Of a stretch of 64,000 bases of DNA, positions 46,740 through 58,525 are shown piece after piece. The DNA comes from Takifugu bimaculatus. Its lineage: Eukaryota > Chordata > Actinopteri > Tetraodontiformes > Tetraodontidae. The position numbers were made by a program, and so were the translations under genes. The notes beneath the pieces are model-generated. The model saw only the letters and a list, made by a program, of their open reading frames with translations. It was not told where the DNA came from and did not search any database. How positions within the stretch are numbered: position 1 is the stretch's first letter; each line of letters begins with the position of its first letter. The DNA lies in assembly GCA_004026145.2 (NCBI GenBank), contig CP034986.1, positions 1,668,255 through 1,732,254 on the forward strand, written 5' to 3'.

Positions 46740-46975
46740 CAGGGGTGTCCAAACTTTTTGCAAAGAGGGCCAGATTTGATAACATGAAAATGCCCGGGGG
46801 CCAGTAGATCCTTCTGATGTTTTTTAACCAGAAAAATTACATGCAAATGTACACTATTATAAAACAATTTTCATTGTCACAATTCTCTTTATTTTTCAAA
46901 TGGCAATGTAACCAAATATAAGCCACTCAGGCAGACGTGAACAACTCTAAAAACACAATTCTGCCTTTAATTCAT
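46740..46975 (+). mobile_element. hAT-like DNA transposon end inside the LINE
   Basis: Begins CAGGGGTGTCCAAACTTTTT followed by GCAAAGAGGGCCAGATTT, a typical terminus of vertebrate hAT (Charlie-type) elements. AAATGCCCGGGGGCCAG, TTTCATTGTCACAATTCTC and TTTATTTTTCAAATGGCAA follow, as in fish members. The left flank is CTCTAAGG (8 bp, the expected hAT duplication length), but no matching 8-bp repeat or opposite terminus is found before LINE sequence resumes near 46976. The far end is therefore lost or the boundary was rearranged. Confidence 0.65.
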
Positions 46976-47090
46976 GCCATGGGTGGCCCTACCAGGGGCA
47001 TAAAGCCCCAGACAACGGAGCTTCTAGGATCATTGGGACACACAGACCCCTCCACCACGATAAGGTGGTAGCCCAGGAGGGGTAAATAGA
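46976..47090 (-). mobile_element. 5' UTR-like segment of the LINE
   Basis: Contains CATGGGTGGCCCTACCAGGG, GCATAAAGCCCCAGACAACG, GATCATTGGGACACACAGAC and CCCTCCACCACGATAAGGTG, a block I associate with the 5' region of fish Rex3/RTE-like elements. It directly abuts the right-hand TSD at 47091, which supports it as the element's 5' end. Confidence 0.75.
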
Positions 47091-47102
47091 TAAAACTAAA
47101 TT

Positions 47103-50100
47103 AATTTACTGAAACAATGAGGACAAAGGGTTACTTTAACATATAAAACATCAATACTCCAAACTGAAACAGTATTTGTACATATACTGTATTTAATATT
47201 TCATAATAGTGATGTGAGAAATGAACATTATTAGCAGTACATTGACCTCCTGTGAACTTTCCTCACATAAAAATAACTAATCGTCCAATTTGTCAGGCTG
47301 GCCCCATGCAAATGGTGATCCCCATTCAAAGAGAGGAGGAAGAAGAAATCTCACCCACTTCTTTAAAAAATCATGCACGTCTGTGGGATGCCATACATTA
47401 TCGCACACAAAATGTTAATAAGCACTGGCTCTTCAACCAAAAAAAACAGTACCACAAAGGACCCAGAGGTGGGGGCTAGGGGGAGGGGGATGTAAGTGCC
47501 CCCCTGGGAGAAAGCTTGACGTAAAAACTCTTGTTTAAACATCAGAACAACAGAAATGAAAATGGCTGATGGGATAGAGGCGATGCTACAGACAAGGTCC
47601 AACAAGAACGAGTTCAGACAGAAATAAACATGAGATGGAGAAAGATTAAAGATGAGAGGGATTAAAAATGAATCTCTTTCGGCAGGGGTCAAAATTAAAT
47701 AGTAAAATATTGTACGTTTTGCTAATTAGGCTTTAGTCATTTTTAATAATTTGCACATGAATTTTAAATAAAGCGGTAAGAGAGGCACGCTCTGAGCTGT
47801 TTAAACTAGTGGAAAAATCATCAAACAAGTGGATTTTCTATGAGAAAATAAAATGTTCTTTTGGTAATATGATGCTGAAAACAGCTTTATGTTTTTGAGA
47901 AATATATAGGTTTTAGTCCTACTCATGTGACACTCATTTGCCTGCAGATCTGGCGCTTGAATTTCTTGTCTCATTTTTTTAAAATTAGATTAAATCTTAA
48001 CATTAAATTGACATTAAATGTAAATAACATTAAATTCTATACATGCAACAGTATTTGGTAAACAAAATGGCTGATTTAAGGCAAGAGGGGACCTGGAGAA
48101 CAGATTTTAAACACTGGCGCAAAACCTGCTCCCAATACTGTAGGTAGAACAATTTCTGACACCCCCCCAAATAAAAAAAATAAAATAAATAAAGTGATGC
48201 ACTCCACATATATTGGTGAAAGGTCAGACAACCCAGTCGTGCGCCACATAATAATAGCTTTCTCTGTCTGCAGAACATCAATGTAGGCTGCAGGATTTGC
48301 CAATATTTTAACCAATATTAAATATTTGTGGTCCTTTTTACGCATCATATATTCCACCATCATCATTCATCAGAATAAATTAAATAATTTATATAATTCC
48401 TCCTCTTTTCTCCATCTGAAATCCATAATCAACTGTTGTCGTCAAATAATCCTTGATCAAGACGATCTAAGGGGATTTGATCTTTGATCTTCCACTGGAA
48501 TCACATGAAGCAATCCAGTTTTTATGCCCCCCACTATTAAATCCTCTGTCAGATTATCTATTCCAATAAACACAAGAAATGCTGGATTACCATGCAACAT
48601 TTCTTTTTGTTTTTAATCAGCATTTAATCCATGACAAAATGCGCCATTTTTTTAAAAATTTATTGTTGAATGTTTCAATCTTTGTCTGTGTTCACTTCAG
48701 TATCGGTGTATAATTGTGCATATCAGTCCACGATTGATTAAAATAAAGGATAATTATAATTCAAGAGTATTTTCAAAACTGCTGCATTGTGAAAAGAAAT
48801 GTAATCAATAAATGCCATCTTAAGTTTATTTATTTTGAGGAAAATGCATAAATTGTGATATTTCTGGAATATTTATGACTAAAACTCTAAACAAAATCAG
48901 GTTCAACTTCTAAATGACACTTCAAAATTGTTTCTGTTAAAAAAAATAACAGTAGTTTAGGAAAAGGAACATTTCTGCAAATTAGCAATGACAGACACAA
49001 GCAAAAGCTATTTCTTGAAAGCAACATTTACTACTGCAGTGCAACGGCTTCAGTTAAATAAAAGTGTTTTATTTTATAACATGCTCAGTTAAACCCAAGA
49101 AACAGACATTTTTAGAACAAAATCAAAGCAGCTCTGGTTAAGAGTGTAAAACTCTATAAAGCTGAGGTCATTTTGCTTCAGCAGGGAACCAACAGTCCCT
49201 CTCAAGAAGTCAGCATTTGCAAAATTGACAATTATCGACCGGAAAACTGCTCCCAGTGGAGAAGAGTTAGACGTGGGTTGCTACGGTTGACTTGCCTTCA
49301 TGTTCTCTGCTAAGTCACTGACAAGTTAAACCTACTTTCTGAGCCGTCAGCAGTGATTAGAGATCAATTTGACAGTATAGCTGCCATTTGTAGAGGATTT
49401 TAGTTGCTAAAACTTTCACTTATTCTCAGTCTTTATGGTGAGAAAAGGAAACCCAGAGGGTTTCTTTCATTTCAAAGCATAGTCCCGTTTGTTTTTATTG
49501 CTTTATATCATGGAGGATTTTAAAAAAGGATTTTATTTCCACCTGCAGCCCACTGTTAACAGGAGATGGCACTGTTTTCGTACACTGTCATTTTCATAGT
49601 TTATTTACTGCTCTGGAAATATGTTTTGAGGCTTAAAATGCCTCTCAAAAAAGTTTTACAAAATCTATACAGACAAACCTAATCCCCTATTGGGGTGTTG
49701 GGGGTGCAGAGATTGCGTGATCTTCTCACATCTCCCGAAAATCGTAACTATGCAGAGTGGGAGTGCAGACCCTAAGCCAAAGCAAGGAGAGCTGCGATAG
49801 GTTTGCCAAACTACACCATGTTTCTTCGTATTGTATAATAACTTAATTTGCCCAAAGATGCATTCTCTATCCTTTTAAATTAAACAATGACACATGGTCA
49901 TATAGCCTCTCGGCCCATTTGAACAACAGAAAATGGAATATCACATGCGTTTTTTCTTATTGGTTACTCATCGTGTGTTTTCTGACTCTTTTTTTGTACA
50001 AGCAATGTGTTGTGTGCTGTCTTCAAACAATTTCTGATTTAATATAAAGTGACTGGGTGTAAATGTATAAGTAATGAATGTTGCCACACTATGTCGGTTG

Positions 50101-51694
50101 GCTCTAAATTGGAGTAGTTGCATAGCGAACCAGACGACATTCCTCTTAAACACAAATGGTGAACATTTGTTTTCATACTAAAAACCTAAGCAACAACATG
50201 TACAGAACACAATATGTGACCGGAAAAATGCCCGAGCTGTCTAAAACCCAAGATTAACAGTAGTTATAGAGTAGAGTATGGGCTGAAGTGGTGAGAAAGT
50301 ACAGAAATTTGCAAAACAGAATGAATGAAAAGCTGAAGAACAGGCAAGATTATAAGAAACTGAATGTCCCTAAACACTCATAGGTGGATTCGACCACTTC
50401 ACCACTCCCCCTCTCCCCATCATTCTCACATGAATGAAAAAGGTTTGAGGTCCTTGGAGGTCGTTTGAGCCACTTATGTGAGTGTATTTCTCTGTGGCAC
50501 TGGCAAGATACAAAAATAAGAATGTGCATACATTTAGAAATTACATTGGCAGTGGGATGAGAAATAGGTTCACAAGAGCATTATCTAGTGCTTGAAGTAA
50601 TTATTAAATTGTCATATAGTAGATGCACAAAGGTTAAATTGACAAATCCAGTCTTGTAAATTGTAGAAATTTAAATCTCTTGCTAATTTTACTGCTAACA
50701 TCTGCTATTTTTGTGTTTTAATAGTGCACATGAAGTTTCAGTCAGGAAGCCAGTGTTCATATTCACAAATGCTTCCTTAATTTGAAACCTGGTGCAAAAT
50801 CGTGTGTTGAACAGTTTTGCCTACTCATCCTCGGCATCCTTTTTTCAAGTAATTGCTGCAGGAAGGTCAGGAGAGGAATGGCATGGCGCAGAAGGCGCTG
50901 ACAGTTCATCGATGATGGTGTCTGCGTTACTATCGGCAGGAGGAATTCTTATCTTTGCAGCAGTAGAAAGACAGAGGAGATGGGGTAAAGAGGGGAATAT
51001 AGAGGAAAAGGGAACAGGTTTGGAAGAAAAATGTAAAAACTAAAATCTTTCTTTTATGCTACGAGCTGTATAAGAAATAATGCAGGCCAAATAAGGAAAT
51101 TGAGATTGTTTGAATCACCAAATCAATACAAATTGGACTAAAAATTATTCACAAATAGCTTGGGAAATGTGTGGATAAAGGAGCCAAGGCAGTCAGGAAA
51201 AGCATGCGGACTGAAATTGTGGGGAGACAATACGCTATAGAGATAAACAAAGAGAGACAATAAAGCTGGGGACAAATCTCTAAATCTCATCTACAGTATA
51301 TTTGTTTCATTCTAGTCGTAGGCCTAGAGTTGCCCGCCAATCCTCTTGTAAATTGCCTGTGTCGATACAACCTTACAAACCCCCACAGGTTTTCGAAGAG
51401 GTGGTGCCAATAAAGACCCAGAAGGTGGTAATGAATTGGGGGAGAAGTTAAAGACCAAAGGAAATGATTTAGTAACGATAGCTGATCCCCAATCAGGTTA
51501 GGATTAAGTTTGTCAGGGTTTCGCATTTTACACAAGGGTATTTCTGAAGGAAAGCTTGTTAAATCTTCATTTCAAATTCACAATGCATGTTGTCTGGAGT
51601 CGCAGGCTGACATTTATGATTTCTATTTATGATTATAGCAACTCAAATGGGTTGTACGGCCCCGAAGACTAAAAGATGAGGTCTATATGATTTG
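47103..51694. other. Unique non-coding DNA
   Basis: No gene recognised in about 4.6 kb. G-rich sequence at 47467-47490 (GTGGGGGCTAGGGGGAGGGG) could form a quadruplex. The rest is ordinary AT-rich DNA. Confidence 0.5.
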
Positions 51695-51800
51695 TCATGG
51701 TGTTGCTCAAGGTTTTTTCCAGTGAGAAGGGAGATTTGCCTTGCCACTATTACCTGTTTTAGGGTCAGGCTCTGGGTTTCTGTAAAGCGACATAATGGCA
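51695..51800 (+). repeat. Family F dispersed repeat, copy 6
   Basis: GGTGTTGCTCAAGGTTTTTT, AGTGAGAAGGGAGATTTGCC, TTGCCACTATTACCTGTTTT, GGGTCAGGCTCTGGGTTTC and TGTAAAGCGACA in family order. Only the central core remains, and it ends near the start of the L1 fragment. Confidence 0.75.
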
Positions 51801-51924
51801 CCCATTACTTCTTACCTCCAGCTAAGTTAGACCTATCTTCTCGTGCATGGCGTGGTAGTGGAATTTGAGTTCATGAAAGCTCCTTATGCGATGGTATATC
51901 TGGCAGAAAAATCCAGTTTACCCC

Positions 51925-52410
51925 AGTGCCATAATTGCTATTTACAGATTAGGGAAGGGTCGCATCCTTTCACCAAGTTACCTCCAGAAACAGCACTAGA
52001 TATTCTTTGAGCTGCAAAGGCAGGTCTTAAGGGCACCTCTATGTCGATTTATGACACAATAACTATTTCAAATTCTGAACTGACGTTAATAGACATTTTC
52101 TGGACCTGTCCCACTCTTTGTTCATTCTGGCAATATTCGACGGTGAATTATGATATGAAAATTGAACCTCACCCCCGATAACTCCACTTGCTGTAAGACT
52201 GGGGGACAGTTACCTTTAAATATATATAAGGCTGCGGCCTTTACTATCTTACTGGCCCAACATCAAAAAATAATTGTTGGATCCAAGGTAGTTTTCTCTG
52301 TCAACTGGACTGGGTTTCTTCTCTTGAAGACGTTTCGCCTTCTATCCAGAAGGCTTCTTCAGTTCAATTGTTGGATCGCAATACTCTCACGTGTGTCACT
52401 GCATGTTCTC
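51925..52410 (+). pseudogene. L1-type LINE ORF2 C-terminal remnant
   Basis: One frame gives NCYLQIREGSHPF, KLPPETALDIL, then after a stop AAKAGLKGTSMSIYDTI, and IFWTCPTLCSFWQYS at 52095-52139. These match the post-RT region of L1-clade ORF2, including the conserved H/L-FWxCP-x-L-x-x-FW box. A +1 shifted frame continues with AAAFTILLAQHQKIIVG (52231-52281), equivalent to the L1 AxxFASLLARRLIL segment. About 100 residues between IYDTI and the FWTCP box are missing. The sequence resumes after an 82-bp insert as IVGSQYSH. Confidence 0.82.
52272..52377. mobile_element. 82-bp insert with perfect 12-bp TSD in the L1 remnant
   Basis: AATTGTTGGATC occurs at 52272-52283 and 52366-52377, bracketing 82 bp. 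The insert contains CAACTGGACTGGGTTTCTTC, CTCTTGAAGACGTTTCGCC and CCAGAAGGCTTCTTCAGTTC, a phrase I recognise as a very common fish dispersed repeat. The duplicated bases are L1 coding sequence (IVGS), so the insertion postdates the L1. A 12-bp duplication is unlike most DNA transposons (2-9 bp) and suggests retroposition of a 5'-truncated element, though there is no A-rich tail. Confidence 0.85.
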
Positions 52411-53794
52411 TGAATGAAGACTTTAAAAAGAAAAATGCCAATTTCAAAATGTATTTAGCAAATAGAACCAATTGAAGATACAAATATTACAGATCTCCGG
52501 GCCAGTTCAAAACCATACAATAACAAAGTCAATTATCAGGGAATGAAGTCTGACAACCTAACTATCCCTTGACCCAGTCTTTTATAGAAACACCGAGGCA
52601 AATTATTGATGCTAATCCAGTCCAATGTTGTCTTCTGATTGGATGACCTGTCTTCTTCTTCCAGCTCCATTGGATGCTGACACAGTTCTTGTTCTTCGTT
52701 GTTTCCCAGATAGCCAGGTCACAGTTCACATTCTTCTTGCAGAGGAACTTATCAACACCACTAAACAATGCTGTCCTGTTTTTTCAATGGGTGTTTAACA
52801 CTTTCAGCCTGACTGTTTGTCCTGATTACAATTATCTAAACAACAGTCATGTCAAGGGAGGGTCAACTGACTACTTATCTTTACTACACTTGCTAGGAAG
52901 GGTCAACTGACCGTTTATTGTTTTTTACTCTTGCTAAAGATTATATAAATACTAACTTCTAAACTAACTGTAACAGAAAACAGACACATGTACAAAAAAA
53001 CCAAACACAACACTCTTCATAATATACTGGAAGAGCATCAAAGCTCTGTACTAGATCAGATGGGTAAAAGATATTATGTTCTATCTTTTGATGAAGATCA
53101 AATTCAGATAGGAGGCACATTTTATAATGTTTGGATATCTTCCCTAACCAAATTTGACATCCTAACACCGATCCTACCCTTGTGCAGTCAAATTTACAGT
53201 AACTATAGGAGTAAGTGTGTTCACAATAGTACATATTAATATTGTTGTCCTTAGTGGGGGAGGGGAAACCAAAAATGAAACTGCCTTTGTAAAGAGAAAA
53301 CAGACAAAAAGAATCATGATGCCACAGTGACTAAACCTCTCAACCAAATCAGTTGGGATCTAAAGATAAGAATAAAATAGTTCACAAACAGAAATTTCAA
53401 GTGTAAATGTCACATCAGTGTCACACATTTATTTTAGGATTTGATTTTGTACTTTAGGAGCAGTTTACTTCATAATGTTGTGAAGGGCAGTGAGTGGGGT
53501 GGGGTTCGCGTGGGGGTGCAATGCCGCTGGGTTTGCGGTGTGAGTAAACTGCTGGTAATCCCAACATAAGCCATTGCAAAGCTCGCATTCCTGCCTATCG
53601 CTTTGCCTCGTGCTCACAAAACTATTAATGTTCAGAGAATGCGCAAACACCCCGAATGTGTGCACCTCTGCCCAGAGCGGATTACAGCTGTGAGGTCAAG
53701 AGAAGTTAATGTGACTTTGTCTGGAATTGCCCGCTTTGGCCCCAAGGCTTCAAGATTACATGAGATTCAAGAATGGAAAGGTACACAGCAAGGT

Positions 53795-53795
<1 letters not shown>
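52411..53795. other. Unique non-coding DNA
   Basis: Nothing recognised. Confidence 0.5.

Positions 53796-53879
<84 letters not shown>
53796..53879. repeat. (TATC)21 microsatellite
   Basis: Twenty-one uninterrupted TATC units, probably highly polymorphic in length. It produces an artificial repeating SIYL open frame. Confidence 0.97.
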
Positions 53880-56800
53880 AAGAAAATAAATGAGAATACT
53901 CTGTAAAAAGGCTGTATGATGTCCAATATTTTTTTTTACAATCAAGGAAATCAAGGAAAAATCTTGAACTTGAAAAAGAATTTCTCAAAAGTGCAGCGAC
54001 AGAGCACAATCAAAGAAACAAGTCTTTGTCACAGCAACTGCTTCACTGTCTTAACACCTGGTTCACTGACTTGCTGGGTGCCAGTGTGTGTCTAAATCAC
54101 CGCTATGCCAAAAAGAAAAAAAAAAGAGTAACCATCAGAGAAAAACCCCAAATGGCAGAATAATAATGTAAACAGTGCTGGTGACAAAAGTGGGTTGTTT
54201 TGAACACTATTGGTCATTCTCTTTTTTAATAGTGTATTCCTATTTGTAACTACAGCCATCTCATTGGACTATTGTCTTTGTCCCGGTCAGACAGGGACAG
54301 GTGTGTTACCTACCTACCAATATCTAATTTTTGAGAATGTTATTGGACCATTTAACCCTGTTGACCTATGACATCACTGATTACAACACTTGTGGGGAGG
54401 TAGCAACTTGGATGGCATAAATGGGTCTTTGTCCATCCAAAGTCCAGGTTTCACTGTCTTCTCTTAAAGTTACCATGTTTACCTTTTTAAATCTTATTCA
54501 AGTTCCAGGTCAGGATTTTGTAGTGATCCTCCAGCCCTACTGGTCTGTGGGGGGCCTCCTATCCAGCAGGGGTTTCATAAAAGCTGAGACTTTAGTCAGG
54601 CTAATATGTTTACAAGCACTTGTAGATTCAACTTTTAGTGGGAACTAATGTGATAATTTGTTTCTTTAACTGTAAACCTGATTTTCTGCTAGGTTTGCAA
54701 AAAAAATCTAATGAAGATAAATGTCTCTTTTCAGGCATCTTCAAAGGCAAAAATGACATGAAATATTACAGTTAATTGGTGACTTAGAATTGGTTTTATC
54801 CTTGGAGAACTTGCCTAAGACTGATACGTCCAAGTATCTTAAAAAGGCCTCCTCTTAAGAAGATAAAATCAAAACAAAGAATGTTAACACAGGATATCTT
54901 CACTAAATGTGTGCCATATTTTGGTGAATGGATGTGCATTTTATTCGAGGATTTGGAAATTTTAACAATTACTGATAAACTGAAATGTCTCAGTCGGGTT
55001 TGTATGAGTTTGAAACCCCGGGTTGGGAGGCTAAGAGAACAAGTGAGAAGCCACAGAGGAAGAGCGGGCGTCTGCTCTGACCTCGACAGGGAGCAAACAA
55101 ACAAACAGGCTGCCAGATCAGCACACCCAGTGAACAAACAGGCAGACTGACAAATCTCCTTCATATCTATGGAACAGAGCCAGGTATCACACAGGTCAGA
55201 CAGGTGAAGCGCTGGAACAATAGACTCCTGGTGTTAATGTGGCTCTAACAAGTCCACCATTATATAAAAGATTGCCATCTTTTAATTTTCTTTTGTATTA
55301 CTTACTTAAGAAGTCCTTAATAAATATCTAATATCCAACTAAAATCTAGCACTAATTCTAGTTACTATATCAGCAAAAAACTCCTCTGATAAAATGAGCA
55401 ACTTAATAATTATTCAGAAGAAACAAACCATTATCTAGACTACATTTCAAATGATTATGATAGGTACCAGTAACTTGCCATTGATTGGTCCACCAGAAGA
55501 TAAAATAAAGCCTGTAATTAAAGGCCTTAATAACGAAAATCTCATCTTGTCCCGCACAGAAGGGGAAATCTGGAGTGATCTGATATCCATTTCATGCTAT
55601 GATTATCCACACATGTAACACAGTCTGTAAACACATCCGTGATCTACCTTGTCTCTTTTGAATGTCACCAGTCAAAAGGTGACATGTGGGTTTTATTTGT
55701 TTCCAGTAAATTGATTAACTCAATCACAGTTATTCTAATTACAGAGAAGGGGAGCATCTTTTATCTCCCACCTTAGGAAATAAAAATTTAATGAGGTTTT
55801 ATGAAATCAGCTTGATGTGACCTTTTTGCTTATTGTCTTGTGATGTCAAACAACACTGTGGAAGGTCATCAAAGTCCCAGACTGAGAGGCTCTGGGCACC
55901 CTTCTTTCAAATCAGCAAATAACACTCAAACACGATCAGGATTTTCGACGGGTCGTTCAGCTCGTTTGTCATCCATAAATCACCTGAATGTCTTTTCCAT
56001 GACGCTCTTGCACACATTCATCCATCTCCAAAAATGCCTCTTTGAGACAAGAACTTTTGACGGTCACAATGGCTCAGCTTCTAACCCTGAAAGAGTGATG
56101 AATATTAATAAAAATGTCATCATTGCTTGGGATTTTGGGTTGAAAAAGAGTTACTAAGGAGGTAATATAAGAATCATTACATCTCCTAAACCCCCTAAAA
56201 CATGCATGCATGTGAAAAATTTAGCGTTGCAAACTTTATAACAAGGCTGTGAGCACAAAAGATACATATATTTTGTGAACATTTCTAGAACACGTGTATA
56301 GTTTTATATCTCCAACTTTACAATTACCAACAAACCAAGCATTAATACGAGTATTGAATTGGCCGGATGTTCAGTGGCATACTCCATTATCTTAATCCCT
56401 TTGGTGTCTGATAAATATTGCGGTATTAAAGATGATTTCTGCTGCTGCTTTAGGCTGTTGCATTCACCCCAGAGCTGGAGAAGTGAGCTGGGACTCAACA
56501 TAGTAAAAAAAATAAGTAAAATTAATTGATTTTTTTTTTTTTAAATCAATCAATATACTGTGTGTTAAAAGCGATAAACTAGGTTGACATAAGTAACTAG
56601 ATATTTTAAAGAATTTTCTTCTACTTCTAATTAGTAATACTAAAGGACACAATTTATATCATGGCACAACAGGTAGCTCCAATGTAGAAGAGACTCTTTC
56701 AAATAAAGTTTACTGTTAAGTATTAAATATTAAAGGAGGTTTAGCGTAACAGATTTTCTTTAGAGAAGCATTTTACCTGATTGCAAATGTTGATTTATCA

Positions 56801-58307
56801 AACAAGAAGCTTAAAATGATTGCATACTTTCAGGAAAATGAAGAATCCTGTTGACAGTCTGAAATAGTTCAGGGGTAACTGCTCCAATAAATTTATTATA
56901 CACCGTGCATATTATACAGTAAATTAGAACATAAATTAAATGTATATTTATCAAGAAAAATATCTTTAGGATAGCACTGTATCATATATTGATTGGCTGT
57001 AAAGTGGCATGTGATACACAACAAAATTGCAATAGGTAGTATGTGTGGGAACCTTTTAAAAATAGTTTTAAAGGGGTAGTTTTAAAGAGCCTAGACCTGT
57101 TTTCGCTTCTGCTGGATTTAGATTTTTTTTTTAAAGGATGACTAACAGTCCTTTTCCAGCATTGAATAGATTTAAAGTCATAATAAAACCACCCTTTCTC
57201 TGTCAGAGAACCTTGAACTAATGTGTGAGTGTAGGTGCAGCCATTTTATCACATTCATGTGATAACATACAAACAAGTGACCCTAACTCTAAAAGGCAGA
57301 AAAATATGCATAATTGAGGGCAGGGTTCTCTGACCTGTGCTACCATTGTGCCACAAAAGCACAATGTAACACTGGAATAAGGGACATCCACACTGCCTTA
57401 CTGTCCTCAGGCAAATTCTCCACATCACCTGCCCTGCAACACCTTTTTTCTCTATTCCCCAATGAACCATTGAACCAGGTAGTGAAGATGGTGCGGAGGC
57501 TGTGACAGGTCAAATTCGCAGTCTCTTTCGCCACAGGAACATTAAAAGGTCCACGGGTATTACATAAAAGGTCACAGTTAAGATTTATGTTTGCTACACA
57601 GGGTCAGTGAGCAATGGTGAGAGGTAGTCCATGTCTATAGCAATGTTCAGAACAGCAACAAGTTTCCAATCATCTGAGCATACTTTATTTTGTTTGATTT
57701 TGCACTCAATATGAATTTGAAAAGCTATGGTAGCTCAGAACAAATTTCCCACATAGCCACTGCCTCAAACAGAGCGGCAACTGAAAAAGTAATGAAGTTC
57801 ACCACAAAGGAACCACCTGAGTATCAGATTAATGTCAGGTCCCTAGCCAACTGTTCTGAGTAGTAAAGTATTCATCATGTCAGCAGCTAAGGTAATATAA
57901 TCATCATGCCTTAGCAAATTCTTGTCTCCAGATGAGACAAGATGAAATAAAGTGGTTAAGAAGACGAGCCTTAACAAATTGTCAAAGAGTAGGGAATAAA
58001 GGGGAAATGTTCATTGTATCAAGAGTAAATAAACACAGGGATCTATGATCGGACTGATATTCAAATCAAAAACACATACAGAAAGTGGCTACATGGTTTC
58101 TAGGAGTAAAAAAGGTCTGGGGAAAGTTTATCCTGGAAACTAGCTTTTCATGAAAATGCACATTTCTATTGACAAAATGAAAGTTTTGTCAAAACCAGAC
58201 TGAAATGGTCTGGGCTTACCCAGAGGAAGGATTGTAAATATATCAGTACATGGATATTAATCTTTTAACTGCCAGCATACCGTCTCCAGAATAACCATAT
58301 GTGATGT
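53880..58307. other. Unique non-coding DNA
   Basis: No gene recognised in about 4.4 kb. The stretch 55480-55810 is low in repeats and rich in homeodomain-like TAATTA/ATTAA motifs (GTAATTAAAGGCCTTAATAA). It could be a conserved non-coding element, but no single-sequence evidence can show that. Confidence 0.45.
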
Positions 58308-58525
58308 ATGTGTCTGTTGCTCTCCTCTCTCTCTGTCCTCTCCATTCTCCTCCTCTTTTATTTACCCCAGGCCATCAGCAGGAGTATCGGACAATGTAAG
58401 TCCGGTCTTCCTCAAGTTTTCCTGTTTTTATGTGCCACTACTTGCTTGTTTGGGATTCATCTTTTGGGTTTCTGTGAAGAACCTGGGGACAATTTTGATT
58501 CTATAGAAATAAATAAAGAGGAATA
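58308..58525 (+). repeat. Family F dispersed repeat, copy 7
   Basis: The C/T-rich leader (CTCTCCTCTCTCTCTGTCC) leads into CAGGCCATCAGCAGGAG, CTTCCTCAAGTTTTCCTGTT, GCCACTACTTGCTTGTTT, TTTTGGGTTTCTGTGAAG, GACAATTTTGATTCTATAG and AAATAAATAAAGAGG. It shows leader, core and tail in one copy. Confidence 0.8.

Larger units (their letters stand above)
44946..47102 (-). mobile_element. Rex3/RTE-like LINE, long composite copy with 12-bp TSD
   Basis: Direct repeats TAAAACTAAATT at 44946-44957 and 47091-47102 bracket the insertion. From 5' to 3' on the minus strand it has a 5' UTR-like piece (47090 to about 46976), hAT-like sequence (about 46975 to 46740), the C-terminal half of the endonuclease (46736-46209), RT motifs A-B (46212-45853), a damaged catalytic box, the RT C-terminal region (45742-45044) and a GATG tail. 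The N-terminal endonuclease and the RT fingers are absent. The TSD shows that the 5' UTR piece and the 3' tail arrived in one insertion. Confidence 0.92.

Noticed and set aside
53796..53879. CRISPR-like regular repeat
   Set aside because: The 4-bp units have no spacers and the DNA is vertebrate; it is a plain microsatellite.
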